Shown here piece after piece: positions 29,366 to 37,705 of a DNA stretch of 64,000 nucleotides. Position 1 is the stretch's first letter; each line of letters opens with the position of its first letter. The stretch is from positions 25,409-89,408 of the forward strand of contig NZ_JAKZGP010000014.1 in assembly GCF_022549775.1 (NCBI RefSeq). The letters are read 5' to 3'. The notes below the pieces were generated by a model. It was given only the letters and a program-made list of their open reading frames with translations, ran no database searches and was not told the DNA's origin. Made by a program: the position numbers and the translations under genes. The DNA is from Belliella filtrata. Lineage in GTDB: Bacteria; Bacteroidota; Bacteroidia; Cytophagales; Cyclobacteriaceae.

Positions 29366-29425
29366 TATCTATACTTGTAAAAGAAATATTGAGGCTTGCT
29401 GGTTTTCCCCGGTAAGCCTTTTTTT
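29339..29425 (+). promoter_or_regulatory. trp attenuator: antiterminator and terminator
   Basis: Terminator: AGGCTTGCTGG (29392-29402) pairs with CCGGTAAGCCT (29409-29419) across loop TTTTCC, giving an 11-bp stem with two G-U pairs, then T7. Antiterminator: GGGGAAGAACC (29339-29349, inside the leader gene) pairs with GGTTTTCCCC (29401-29410), with one bulged base. Both use 29401-29402 and 29409-29410, so they exclude each other. Low charged tRNA-Trp should favour the antiterminator and read-through into trpE. Confidence 0.85.
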
Positions 29426-29458
29426 ATTCCAAAATCTCAAACAGCATTGCAACCACCT

Positions 29459-30865
29459 ATGGCTCAAATCAAACTGAATACGCAACATAAGAAGTTACTC
29501 GCAGACACTATCACTCCAGTATCAATCTATCTCCAAATCAGAGATAGGTACGCCAATCCAATTCTTTTGGAAAGTTCGGATTATCACGGACAGGAGAATA
29601 GTTATTCTTATGTCTGTTTCAATCCTTTGGCATCTTTTTCTTTTGATGGTAAACTTATCACAGAGAAGCTCCCAGGAGAATCCCCTCAACATGTTCAATT
29701 GAACCAGGAGCAGAAATTGATAGACAGTTTGAGGGCGTTTTCGGCAAAGTTTGAAGCTTCTACTCAAGATTATAAGTTTATCACCAATGGGCTATTTGGT
29801 TATATGCAGTATGATACTGTAGCGAGTTTTGAAGATATCAAGCTTTCAAATACAAAGGAATCTTCTATTCCGATGATGCATTATGCCGTCTACCAGCACG
29901 TGATAGTGGTAGACCATTTCAAAAATGAAATGCATCTGATAGAACATACTGTGGAAGGATTGGAGATGAAGCCAGTGTTGGGTGAAATAGAAACTTTGCT
30001 TAAAAACAAAAATATACCTTCTTACAGCTTTAATTTAGTAGGAGAAGAGCAATCAAACTATACGGATGTTGAGTTCCTAGATATTCTCAAAAAGGGACAA
30101 GAGCATTGCTTTAGAGGAGATGTTTTTCAGATCGTTTTGTCCAGGAATTTCACCACCAAGTTCAAAGGTGACGAGTTCAATGTCTACAGGGCCTTACGTT
30201 CGGTTAATCCTTCACCATATTTATTCTATTTTGATTATGGTTCATTCAAGGTTTTTGGAAGCTCTCCTGAGGCGCAGATTGTGGTCAAAAACAATAAAGC
30301 AACAATTTATCCAATAGCTGGTACATTCAAACGTACAGGCAATGATCAAGCGGATGCAAGCCTTGCTATGAAGCTGTATGATGATCCAAAGGAAAATTCG
30401 GAGCATGTCATGCTGGTAGATTTGGCTAGAAATGATCTTAGTAGATCTTCTTCAAAAGTAGAAGTAGAGGTGTTTAAAGAAATACAGTATTATTCTCACG
30501 TTATTCATTTGGTATCCAAAGTCACTGGAATCCTTCCAGCGCAAGCGAATCCATTACAACTTGTAGCGGATACCTTTCCTGCGGGGACCTTGTCTGGAGC
30601 ACCTAAGTTTAGAGCAATGGAACTGATTGATGAATTAGAGAATACTTCTAGGAAGTTCTATGGTGGTGCTATCGGATTCTTGGGCTTCAAAGGAGACTTT
30701 AATCATGCGATTTTGATTAGGTCTTTTGTGTCAGAAAATAATCAGCTTAGATTTCAAGCTGGTGCAGGTGTGGTGGCCAAATCCTCCATTCAATCAGAGC
30801 TTCAAGAAGTCTCCAACAAGCTAGAAGCCCTCCGAGTAGCCCTGAAAGCAGCAGAAGAAATCTAG
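29459..30865 (+). CDS. trpE: Anthranilate synthase component I
   Basis: First committed step of tryptophan synthesis: chorismate plus ammonia (from TrpG) to anthranilate. The 468-residue protein carries the allosteric LLESSD motif near residue 32, where Trp feedback inhibition acts in the family. The chorismate-binding domain has FQIVLSRNFTTKF, NPSPYLFYFDYG, PIAGTFKRTGNDQAD, ENSEHVMLVDLARNDL and FPAGTLSGAPKFRAMELID. ATG at 29459 (MAQIKLNTQHKK) is chosen; the earlier open frame crosses the attenuator terminator. First structural gene of the operon. Confidence 0.95.
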   Translation: MAQIKLNTQHKKLLADTITPVSIYLQIRDRYANPILLESSDYHGQENSYSYVCFNPLASFSFDGKLITEKLPGESPQHVQLNQEQKLIDSLRAFSAKFEASTQDYKFITNGLFGYMQYDTVASFEDIKLSNTKESSIPMMHYAVYQHVIVVDHFKNEMHLIEHTVEGLEMKPVLGEIETLLKNKNIPSYSFNLVGEEQSNYTDVEFLDILKKGQEHCFRGDVFQIVLSRNFTTKFKGDEFNVYRALRSVNPSPYLFYFDYGSFKVFGSSPEAQIVVKNNKATIYPIAGTFKRTGNDQADASLAMKLYDDPKENSEHVMLVDLARNDLSRSSSKVEVEVFKEIQYYSHVIHLVSKVTGILPAQANPLQLVADTFPAGTLSGAPKFRAMELIDELENTSRKFYGGAIGFLGFKGDFNHAILIRSFVSENNQLRFQAGAGVVAKSSIQSELQEVSNKLEALRVALKAAEEI

Positions 30866-31160
30866 AAAACCAAAAAGTAATGACCTGACATACCTCTTTT
30901 ATTTACATAGAATTCAATATTCAATTGATTAAGAAAGTTTAAATGTTTGGTTTAGCTATACCTCAGAATAGCAATCTCAAAAAAATAAAGAAACTTGAAG
31001 GTTTAAAAATTGTAAAATTTGGAGGATCCAAAAAAGTTTGAAGATTTAGAAATATGTAATTTATTTAAATCCTCCAATCTTAAAGTCTTCGAATTCCAAC
31101 TTTACAACCATGTAATCCTCTAATCTACCAATCTTAAAATTCCCAAGATTAAAATCACTT
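30866..31160. repeat. trpE-trpG spacer with inverted period-8 arrays
   Basis: Contains four octads on one strand (30995-31026: TTGAAGGT, TTAAAAAT, TGTAAAAT, TTGGAGGA). On the other side stand about nine octads of the inverse type (31070-31147: TCCTCCAA, TCTTAAAG, TCTTCGAA, TTCCAACT, TTACAACC, a six-base slip, TCCTCTAA, TCTACCAA, TCTTAAAA, TTCCCAAG). TTGGAGGA is the exact reverse complement of TCCTCCAA. No gene is present. Confidence 0.6.
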
Positions 31161-31718
31161 ATGAAAATACTTGTCCTTGATAATTACGATTCCTTTACAT
31201 ACAACTTAGTGTATATCATCAGAACCTTAGGGTATGAAATGGATATTTATAGAAATGATAAAATCAGCGTGGAGGAAGTTGCTGAATATGATAAGATTCT
31301 TTTGTCACCTGGGCCCGGAGTGCCTTCAGAAGCGGGGATTATGCCTGAACTGATAAAAAAATATGCAGCAACAAAAGATATTCTTGGAATATGCTTAGGA
31401 CATCAGGCGATTGGGGAAGCCTTCGGTTCGTCACTGACCAACTTGTCGGAGGTAGTCCATGGCTTAGCCTCTGAAGTTACTGTCAAGTCAGACCTTCTAT
31501 TCCAAGGGCTACCAGAGCGATTCAAAATTGGGAGATACCACTCTTGGGTGATTAATGAACAAACTTTGAGCCCTGACTTGGAAGTAACTGCACGTACCCC
31601 TGATGGACAGATTATGGCGGTTAAGCATAAGGCTTATAAAGTACGCGGTCTTCAATTTCATCCAGAATCTGTACTGACAGAGCATGGTATCGAATTGATG
31701 AAAAATTGGCTTTCCTGA
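31161..31718 (+). CDS. trpG: Anthranilate synthase component II (glutamine amidotransferase)
   Basis: Supplies ammonia from glutamine to TrpE. The 185-residue class I amidotransferase has the start ILVLDNYDSFTYNLV, the oxyanion turn LSPGPGVP, the nucleophile in GICLGHQAIGEAFG and the catalytic His-Glu in QFHPESVLTEHG. It could in principle also serve p-aminobenzoate synthesis, as dual-use TrpG/PabA proteins do, but its place in the operon makes Trp the main role. It is separated from trpE by the 295-bp repeat spacer. Confidence 0.94.
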   Translation: MKILVLDNYDSFTYNLVYIIRTLGYEMDIYRNDKISVEEVAEYDKILLSPGPGVPSEAGIMPELIKKYAATKDILGICLGHQAIGEAFGSSLTNLSEVVHGLASEVTVKSDLLFQGLPERFKIGRYHSWVINEQTLSPDLEVTARTPDGQIMAVKHKAYKVRGLQFHPESVLTEHGIELMKNWLS

Positions 31719-31923
31719 TAGTGGAACTAGCCCTAAAGCGTTTGAAATCATTTATCATAAGTTGCTGTTCCAACTGAATAGTATCAAGTAGGATAGTTTT
31801 CAATCAAAATCCAAGAAGTTATAAGTTAGGAATCAATGGGGTATTAAGTAGCATATTTAATTGCCTTTTCCTAGACATGATCAAATACACATTGCAACCA
31901 TTTAATAAAATCACCAATAGACC

Positions 31924-32934
31924 ATGAAAGAAGTACTGAACCATTTGATAGAGCATCGCACATTGGGCAAAGAGCAAGCCAAAGAAGTACTAGTCAAAAT
32001 CACATCCGGAGAGTACAATCAAAGCCAAATAGCGGCCTTTCTCACTGTGTATATGATGAGGTCTGTGACAGTAGAAGAGCTAGGTGGGTTTAGAGAAGCC
32101 ATGCTGGAGCAATGTATTCCTGTGGATATTGCAGCATATGATGCGATGGATCTGTGTGGTACTGGTGGCGATGGAAAAGATACTTTTAATATCTCCACCT
32201 TAGCCTCTTTCATAGTTGCTGGAGCTGGACAAAACGTTGCTAAGCATGGAAACACAGGGGTGTCTTCAATTTGTGGCTCGTCAAATTTGCTCCAAAGTTT
32301 CGGTTACGAGTTTACCAATGATATCGGGAAAATCAAAAAAAGCTTGGATGAAGCTGGTATTTGCTTTTTACATGCACCACTTTTCCACCCTGCTATGAAG
32401 CATGTAGGTCCTATCAGAAGAGATTTGGGTGTCAAGACATTTTTCAATATGCTTGGTCCTATGGTAAATCCTAGTTTTCCAAAAAAGCAGCTTGTAGGCG
32501 TATTCAGTTTGGAACTAGCTAGGCTTTATGCTTATCTGTATCAAAATCAAGATGGTCTTTTTAGCATTCTTCATGCCATAGATGGCTATGATGAAATTTC
32601 ACTGACTGGTGACTTCAAAATGATCAGTCAGCAAGGGGAGAAGCTATATAGTCCAGAAGCGATTGGCTTGTCTCAGATCAATGCCAAACAAATCAAAGGT
32701 GGCTCAACCATAGAGGAATCTGCAAAGATTTTTGATCAAATCTTGAAGGGTAGAGGTTCAAATGAGCAAAATGCCGTTGTGATAGCTAATGCAGCCGCAG
32801 CACTTCATACAGCAATGCCGACACTTAGCTTTCAAGATGCTGTAGAAAAGGCCAAGGATTCTTTGTTGGCAGGAAAGGCACTTCAGAAGTTCAAAGCTCT
32901 TGTGAATCCCAAAAAAACAATTTCACTTGCATAA
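31924..32934 (+). CDS. trpD: Anthranilate phosphoribosyltransferase
   Basis: Transfers phosphoribose from PRPP to anthranilate. The 336 residues have the PRPP-binding loop DLCGTGGDGKDTFNIST near residue 77, KHGNTGVSSICGSS for the anthranilate site, and RRDLGVKTFFNMLGPMVNP. The N-terminal small helical domain (LIEHRTLGKEQAKEVLVKI) is intact. It is a separate polypeptide, not fused to trpG as in enterobacteria. It lies 205 bp after trpG; that gap shows no terminator. Confidence 0.95.
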   Translation: MKEVLNHLIEHRTLGKEQAKEVLVKITSGEYNQSQIAAFLTVYMMRSVTVEELGGFREAMLEQCIPVDIAAYDAMDLCGTGGDGKDTFNISTLASFIVAGAGQNVAKHGNTGVSSICGSSNLLQSFGYEFTNDIGKIKKSLDEAGICFLHAPLFHPAMKHVGPIRRDLGVKTFFNMLGPMVNPSFPKKQLVGVFSLELARLYAYLYQNQDGLFSILHAIDGYDEISLTGDFKMISQQGEKLYSPEAIGLSQINAKQIKGGSTIEESAKIFDQILKGRGSNEQNAVVIANAAAALHTAMPTLSFQDAVEKAKDSLLAGKALQKFKALVNPKKTISLA

Positions 32935-32946
32935 AATCATAAATCA

Positions 32947-33768
32947 ATGAATATATTAGATAAAATCATCGCAAACAAAAAACAAGAGGTCGCTGAAAAG
33001 AGCAGTCTCATTCCAGTCAAATTGTTGGAAAGAAGTATCTTTTTCCAATCGGATGTGGTTTCGATGAAAGCTTATGTCTCAGACCCAGAACGAACTGGAA
33101 TTATCGCTGAGTTCAAGAGAAAATCACCCTCCAAAGGTGTAATCAATGCTAGTGCTAAAGTAGAAACTACAAGTATTGGATATATGCAAGCAGGAGCATC
33201 AGCTTTGTCCATTTTGACAGATCAGCAGTTTTTTGGGGGGAATAATGAAGATTTGATTCAAGCCAGAAAATTTAACTTTTGTCCGATTCTGAGAAAGGAT
33301 TTTATAATTGACGAATATCAAATCATAGAAGCAAAGTCGATCGGTGCAGACTGTATCCTTTTGATAGCGGCAGCTTTGGAGCCCAAAAGATTAGAGGAGT
33401 TGGCTATATTTGCTAAATCGCTAGGTTTGGAAGTGTTGATGGAAGTGCATGATCAAGAGGAACTTGAATCTTCGCTGAATGATTCATTGGATCTAGTGGG
33501 GGTAAATAATCGCAGCTTGAAAACCTTTGATGTATCTGTAGACACGTCTTTTGATTTGGTGAATAAAATTCCAAATCAGTTTGTGAAAATTTCTGAAAGC
33601 GGACTGTCAAAACCTGAGACATTGCTTGCCTTGAAAAAGGCTGGGTATTCAGGTTTCCTGATCGGAGAGAGTTTTATGCGATCAAGTAGACCTCATCAAG
33701 CAGCCTACAACTTCATGAAGGCTTACAACAAAGCGTTAATTTCAGAAGGTTTTATTCAAGAAAAATGA
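32947..33768 (+). CDS. trpC: Indole-3-glycerol-phosphate synthase
   Basis: Ring-closing decarboxylation of carboxyphenylamino-deoxyribulose phosphate. A TIM barrel of 273 residues with MNILDKIIANKKQEV at the start, the catalytic lysine strand IAEFKRKSPSKGVIN, PILRKDFIIDEYQI, LVGVNNRSLKTFDV and ISESGLSKPE. It is unfused to trpF. The last codons overlap the trpF start by 4 bp (ATGA), giving translational coupling. Confidence 0.95.
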   Translation: MNILDKIIANKKQEVAEKSSLIPVKLLERSIFFQSDVVSMKAYVSDPERTGIIAEFKRKSPSKGVINASAKVETTSIGYMQAGASALSILTDQQFFGGNNEDLIQARKFNFCPILRKDFIIDEYQIIEAKSIGADCILLIAAALEPKRLEELAIFAKSLGLEVLMEVHDQEELESSLNDSLDLVGVNNRSLKTFDVSVDTSFDLVNKIPNQFVKISESGLSKPETLLALKKAGYSGFLIGESFMRSSRPHQAAYNFMKAYNKALISEGFIQEK

Positions 33769-34391
33769 AGCTGAAAGTGTGTGGTATGCGTAACCTGACA
33801 AACATTCAGGAATTGGTGGCAAAAGTGAATCCAGATTGGATGGGTTTGATCTTTTTCCCAAAGTCTACTAGGTATGTACCGCAGGATTTTAGCATTAGAA
33901 TCTCTCAAGTTCCAATTAGCAAGGTTGGTGTCTTTGTAAATTCCACATTGGAAGAGATTAAATATAAAATCAATTCATTTGGACTGTCTACAGTACAGCT
34001 TCATGGTGGTGAATCTGTTGACTTTGTAAAGGCAGTGAAAGAGGAGACAGGGGTGGAGGTGTTCAAGGTTTTCTCTGTCAAAGAACAACTAGAGTGGAAT
34101 ACGATACAGCCATACCTTCCTTTTGTAGATTACTTACTATTTGATACTTTCACAGCGGCTCATGGGGGTAGCGGTAAGACATTTGATTGGGAATTGCTGA
34201 AGCGATACCCTTTTACAAAACCCTTTTTGCTTAGTGGAGGTTTGGATATTACACATGCTGATCAGCTAATAGAACTGCATGATCAGATACCATATTTGAA
34301 AGGCTTGGATGTCAATTCTAAATTTGAATTGTCTCCAGCCCTAAAGGATGTTACCAAAGTAAGTGAATTGAAATCAATCCTTACGAATTAA
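33765..34391 (+). CDS. trpF: Phosphoribosylanthranilate isomerase
   Basis: Amadori rearrangement between the TrpD and TrpC steps. The 208-residue barrel has the general-base cysteine strand KLKVCGMRNLTNI, WMGLIFFPKSTRYV, VQLHGGES, the general-acid Asp strand LLFDTFTAAHGGSGKTFDW, and FLLSGGLDI near the phosphate site. It overlaps trpC by four bases and is followed by trpB after 26 bp. Confidence 0.94.
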   Translation: MKLKVCGMRNLTNIQELVAKVNPDWMGLIFFPKSTRYVPQDFSIRISQVPISKVGVFVNSTLEEIKYKINSFGLSTVQLHGGESVDFVKAVKEETGVEVFKVFSVKEQLEWNTIQPYLPFVDYLLFDTFTAAHGGSGKTFDWELLKRYPFTKPFLLSGGLDITHADQLIELHDQIPYLKGLDVNSKFELSPALKDVTKVSELKSILTN

Positions 34392-34417
34392 GAGTTTGAA
34401 TCAAAAAATATATCACA

Positions 34418-35596
34418 ATGATAAAAGTTGATGAAAAGGGTTTTTATGGGAAGTTTGGCGGAGCCTACATTCCAGAGATGCTTCACCCAAATATAGAGGA
34501 GTTGAAGGATAGCTATGAGCAAATTATGGCTTCAGAGGAGTTTCAGACCGAGTTCCAATCTTTGCTCAAGGATTATGTTGGACGGCCCACACCATTGTAT
34601 TTTGCCAAGCGTATATCTGAGAAGTACGGCGCCAAGATTTATTTCAAAAGAGAAGATCTTTGTCATACAGGTGCTCACAAGGTAAATAACACAGTAGGAC
34701 AAATTATCCTAGCCAAAAAGCTTGGAAAAAAAAGGATTATAGCCGAAACAGGCGCTGGACAGCATGGTGTAGCCACCGCTACAGTTTGTGCTTTAATGGG
34801 CTTGGAATGTACTGTGTACATGGGGGCATTAGATATCCAAAGGCAAAGGCCTAATGTAGAGCGTATGAGGATTTTGGGTGCTAAGGTTGTGCCAGCTACT
34901 TCAGGTAGTCAGACACTCAAAGATGCTACCAATGAAGCCATGAGACAATGGATCAGCAATCCAGTAGACACACATTATATCATTGGTTCTGTGGTTGGTC
35001 CACATCCTTATCCAGAGATGGTAGCCAGGTTCCAGTCTGTGATTTCCGAAGAGATCAAAAGTCAGCTTAAAGAAAAGGAGGGTAGAGAAAATCCAGATAT
35101 TGTAATAGCTTGTGTAGGTGGAGGAAGTAATGCAGCAGGAGCATTTTATCATTATTATAATACGCCTGAGGTCAGGTTGGTAGCTGCAGAGGCTGCAGGA
35201 TTAGGAGTCAATTCTGGAAAATCGGCTGCCACTACAGCGCTTGGAACTGAAGGGATTCTTCATGGGAGTAAGACGATTTTGATGCAAACAGAAGATGGTC
35301 AAGTAGTGGAACCTCATTCTATATCGGCGGGCTTAGATTATCCGGGTATAGGCCCAGTTCATGCACATTTGTTTGATATAGGAAGGGCGGAATTTGTAGC
35401 CGTGGAAGATGAAGACGCTATGAAAGCTGGGATTGAGTTGAGTAGAATGGAAGGTATTATCCCTGCAATAGAAACTTCCCATGCCATCCATGCCCTCAAT
35501 ATGATTGAGTACCAAAAAGGTGATGTGATTGTCATCAACTTGTCAGGAAGAGGTGACAAAGATTTGGATACTTATATCAAATGGGGAGGGTATTGA
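34418..35596 (+). CDS. trpB: Tryptophan synthase beta chain
   Basis: PLP-dependent condensation of indole with serine. The 392 residues are normal for the standard TrpB1 type: [12 protein letters not shown] at the start, [13 protein letters not shown], the PLP lysine in [28 protein letters not shown], the phosphate-binding glycine loop [13 protein letters not shown], and [16 protein letters not shown]. Separated from trpA by the 202-bp heptad-repeat spacer, which is unusual because trpB and trpA are often tightly coupled. Confidence 0.96.
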   Translation: MIKVDEKGFYGKFGGAYIPEMLHPNIEELKDSYEQIMASEEFQTEFQSLLKDYVGRPTPLYFAKRISEKYGAKIYFKREDLCHTGAHKVNNTVGQIILAKKLGKKRIIAETGAGQHGVATATVCALMGLECTVYMGALDIQRQRPNVERMRILGAKVVPATSGSQTLKDATNEAMRQWISNPVDTHYIIGSVVGPHPYPEMVARFQSVISEEIKSQLKEKEGRENPDIVIACVGGGSNAAGAFYHYYNTPEVRLVAAEAAGLGVNSGKSAATTALGTEGILHGSKTILMQTEDGQVVEPHSISAGLDYPGIGPVHAHLFDIGRAEFVAVEDEDAMKAGIELSRMEGIIPAIETSHAIHALNMIEYQKGDVIVINLSGRGDKDLDTYIKWGGY

Positions 35597-35603
35597 GATG
35601 AAA

Positions 35604-35792
35604 GAGAAGCGGGAGACGAGAAGCGAGTGAAGGAGAGATTAAAAACAAGAAACCAGAAACAAGAAATAAGAGTGTGGGAGTAGAGGGTAAGATATTGAAT
35701 CATTGGATGATAGAAACTTATCGCTCAAATCTTATGTCCTAGTTCTTGTATCCTGCATCTAAAATCTGCAATCTGCAATCTACAATCTAAAA
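35604..35792. repeat. trpB-trpA spacer: inverted pair of heptanucleotide arrays
   Basis: Left arm: GAGAAGC, GGGAGAC, GAGAAGC, GAGTGAA, GGAGAGA (35604-35638), a four-base slip, then AAACAAG, AAACCAG, AAACAAG, AAATAAG (35643-35670). Right arm: nine uninterrupted heptads of form TCYNNNN at 35730-35792 (for example TCTTGTA, TCCTGCA, TCTAAAA, TCTGCAA, TCTGCAA, TCTACAA). Read on its other strand, the right arm gives NNNNRGA, the same register as the left arm, so the arrays are inverted relatives 59 bp apart. Confidence 0.75.
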
Positions 35793-35798
35793 TTACAC

Positions 35799-36572
35799 AT
35801 GAATCGATTACAAACATTATTTGAAAATAAAAAAGAGCGGGTACTATCTATTTATTTTACGGCAGGATTTCCGGGGATAGATGATACCATGCCTACCATG
35901 GAAGCCATAGCGTCTGCAGGCGCAGATATCATAGAAATAGGAGTGCCATACTCTGACCCAATTGCTGATGGACCTACGATTCAGGATAGCAATATGATTG
36001 CATTGGCAAATGGAATGAGCTTGAAGAAGCTTTTTGACCAAATCAAAGACATGAGAAATACTGTCAGTATTCCTGTGGTATTGATGGGTTACTTAAACCC
36101 TATTATCCAGTATGGTATGGAGAGATTTCTTCAAAAATGCCAAGAAGTAGGAGTAGATGGCTTGATTTTGCCTGATTTACCCATGCAGCAGTATTTGGAT
36201 GAATTTAAGGACATGTTCGAAAAGTACGGCCTTAGCAATACCTTTTTGATATCACCCCAGACGAGTGAGGAGCGTATCCGTCAGATTGATGAGCATTCTA
36301 GTGGTTTTATCTACATGGTATCCTCACATAGTATCACTGGAGCAAAGACAGGTTTGACCGCTGATCAGATCACTTATTTTAAAAGAGTCCAGGCTATGAA
36401 TTTGAAGAATCCAAGATTGATTGGGTTTGGGATTTCTGATGCTGAGACATTTACCAATGCTTCCAAATACAGTAATGGGGCTATCATAGGTAGTGCATTT
36501 ATCAAAACTGTGAAAAACAGCGTAGACTTGAAAGCGTCTATTCATAAATATATAAAGTCTGTAATTCAATAA
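35799..36572 (+). CDS. trpA: Tryptophan synthase alpha chain
   Basis: Cleaves indole-3-glycerol phosphate to indole, which is channelled to TrpB. The 257-residue barrel has YFTAGFPGIDDT, the catalytic Glu in DIIEIGVPYSDPIADGPTIQ (which also holds the catalytic Asp), LMGYLNPIIQYG, GLILPDLPM and FGISDAETF. The ATG directly follows the heptad array. It ends four bases before the DAHP synthase gene, so those two are tightly linked. Confidence 0.95.
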   Translation: MNRLQTLFENKKERVLSIYFTAGFPGIDDTMPTMEAIASAGADIIEIGVPYSDPIADGPTIQDSNMIALANGMSLKKLFDQIKDMRNTVSIPVVLMGYLNPIIQYGMERFLQKCQEVGVDGLILPDLPMQQYLDEFKDMFEKYGLSNTFLISPQTSEERIRQIDEHSSGFIYMVSSHSITGAKTGLTADQITYFKRVQAMNLKNPRLIGFGISDAETFTNASKYSNGAIIGSAFIKTVKNSVDLKASIHKYIKSVIQ

Positions 36573-36575
36573 AAT

Positions 36576-37595
36576 ATGATCATACAGTTAAAACAAGGTA
36601 TCAGTGAAAAGGAAAAGTCAGCCCTAATTGATGAAGTCAATGGGATAGGCTATAAAATCACGGAAGTCAAGACCCAGCTTGGAGATTACTTGATAGGGAT
36701 TGGTAAAGCTGACTTTGATATTAGAAGGATAGGGAAAAAAGCAGGAATTGCAGACATCCATATCGTATCAGATGAGTATAAGCTGGTGTCGAAAAAGTGG
36801 AAGGTAAAACCTACTTCGATTGACTTAGGTGATGGGATATTTGTCAAAGATGGTGATATGGCTATCATGGCAGGGCCATGTTCTATTGAGTCAGAGGATC
36901 AGATCAGGAAAGTCATCAACCACTTAAAAGAGAACGATATCAAGTTGATGAGAGGTGGTGTGTTCAAGCCAAGATCTAGTCCATATGCCTTTAGAGGCTT
37001 AGGTTTGGATGGACTGAAACTATGGTATGAGTTGGCTCAAGAGGCTGGTATCAAGATCGTCACTGAAGTAATGCAAGTGTCGCAAATCGAAGAAATGTAC
37101 CCTTATGTAGATATCTACCAAGTAGGAGCTAGAAACACACAGAACTTTAACCTTTTGGATGAACTGGGAAAAGTAGACAAAGCTGTGATGATCAAGAGAG
37201 GGATTTCAGGGACAATTGAGGAACTTTTGCAATCAGCTGAGTATGTTTTTTCTGGGGGAAATGAGAAGCTTATCCTTTGTGAAAGAGGGATTAGAACCTA
37301 TGAAAAAGCAAGTAGAAACACTTTGGATCTAAATGCCGTTCCTATTCTGAAAGCAAAATCACACTTGCCTGTGGTGGTTGATCCCTCACATGGAATAGGC
37401 ATCCGAGCTTATGTGCCTCAGATGGCACTTGCAGGCGTGATGTCTGGTGCGGATGGAATTATCTATGAAGCACATGAAGTTCCTGACAAAGCTTATTCTG
37501 ATGGTCAGCAGACATTAGATTTTGCTCAGAGTTCCTTGCTAGCGGATCAGATAAGGAAGACATTCGCCTTACGTAAAACATTTGAATTGCTGTAA
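36576..37595 (+). CDS. 3-deoxy-7-phosphoheptulonate (DAHP) synthase, type I-beta
   Basis: First step of the shikimate pathway: phosphoenolpyruvate plus erythrose 4-phosphate. The 339 residues comprise an N-terminal ferredoxin-like regulatory domain (about 1-70: MIIQLKQGISEKEKSALIDE) and the catalytic barrel with MAGPCSIES, RGGVFKPRSSPYAFRGLG, YQVGARNTQNF, MIKRGISG, CERGIRTYE and VVDPSHGIGIR. This domain order is that of the allosterically inhibited I-beta type. Its place four bases after trpA ties chorismate supply to the trp operon. Confidence 0.93.
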   Translation: MIIQLKQGISEKEKSALIDEVNGIGYKITEVKTQLGDYLIGIGKADFDIRRIGKKAGIADIHIVSDEYKLVSKKWKVKPTSIDLGDGIFVKDGDMAIMAGPCSIESEDQIRKVINHLKENDIKLMRGGVFKPRSSPYAFRGLGLDGLKLWYELAQEAGIKIVTEVMQVSQIEEMYPYVDIYQVGARNTQNFNLLDELGKVDKAVMIKRGISGTIEELLQSAEYVFSGGNEKLILCERGIRTYEKASRNTLDLNAVPILKAKSHLPVVVDPSHGIGIRAYVPQMALAGVMSGADGIIYEAHEVPDKAYSDGQQTLDFAQSSLLADQIRKTFALRKTFELL

Positions 37596-37705
37596 TTTAG
37601 CTTCGAGTGGACGGTGTTTTAAAAAATGATTCGATTGCTTAACTTTGACCATGAAGCATCGTGGTTTCAATACCATAGTGACTAAATAATATAACCCAAA
37701 TATAA

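Noticed and set aside
35604..35792. CRISPR array
   Set aside because: The units are 7 bp, degenerate and directly abutting, with no long repeat or unique spacers and no cas genes nearby.
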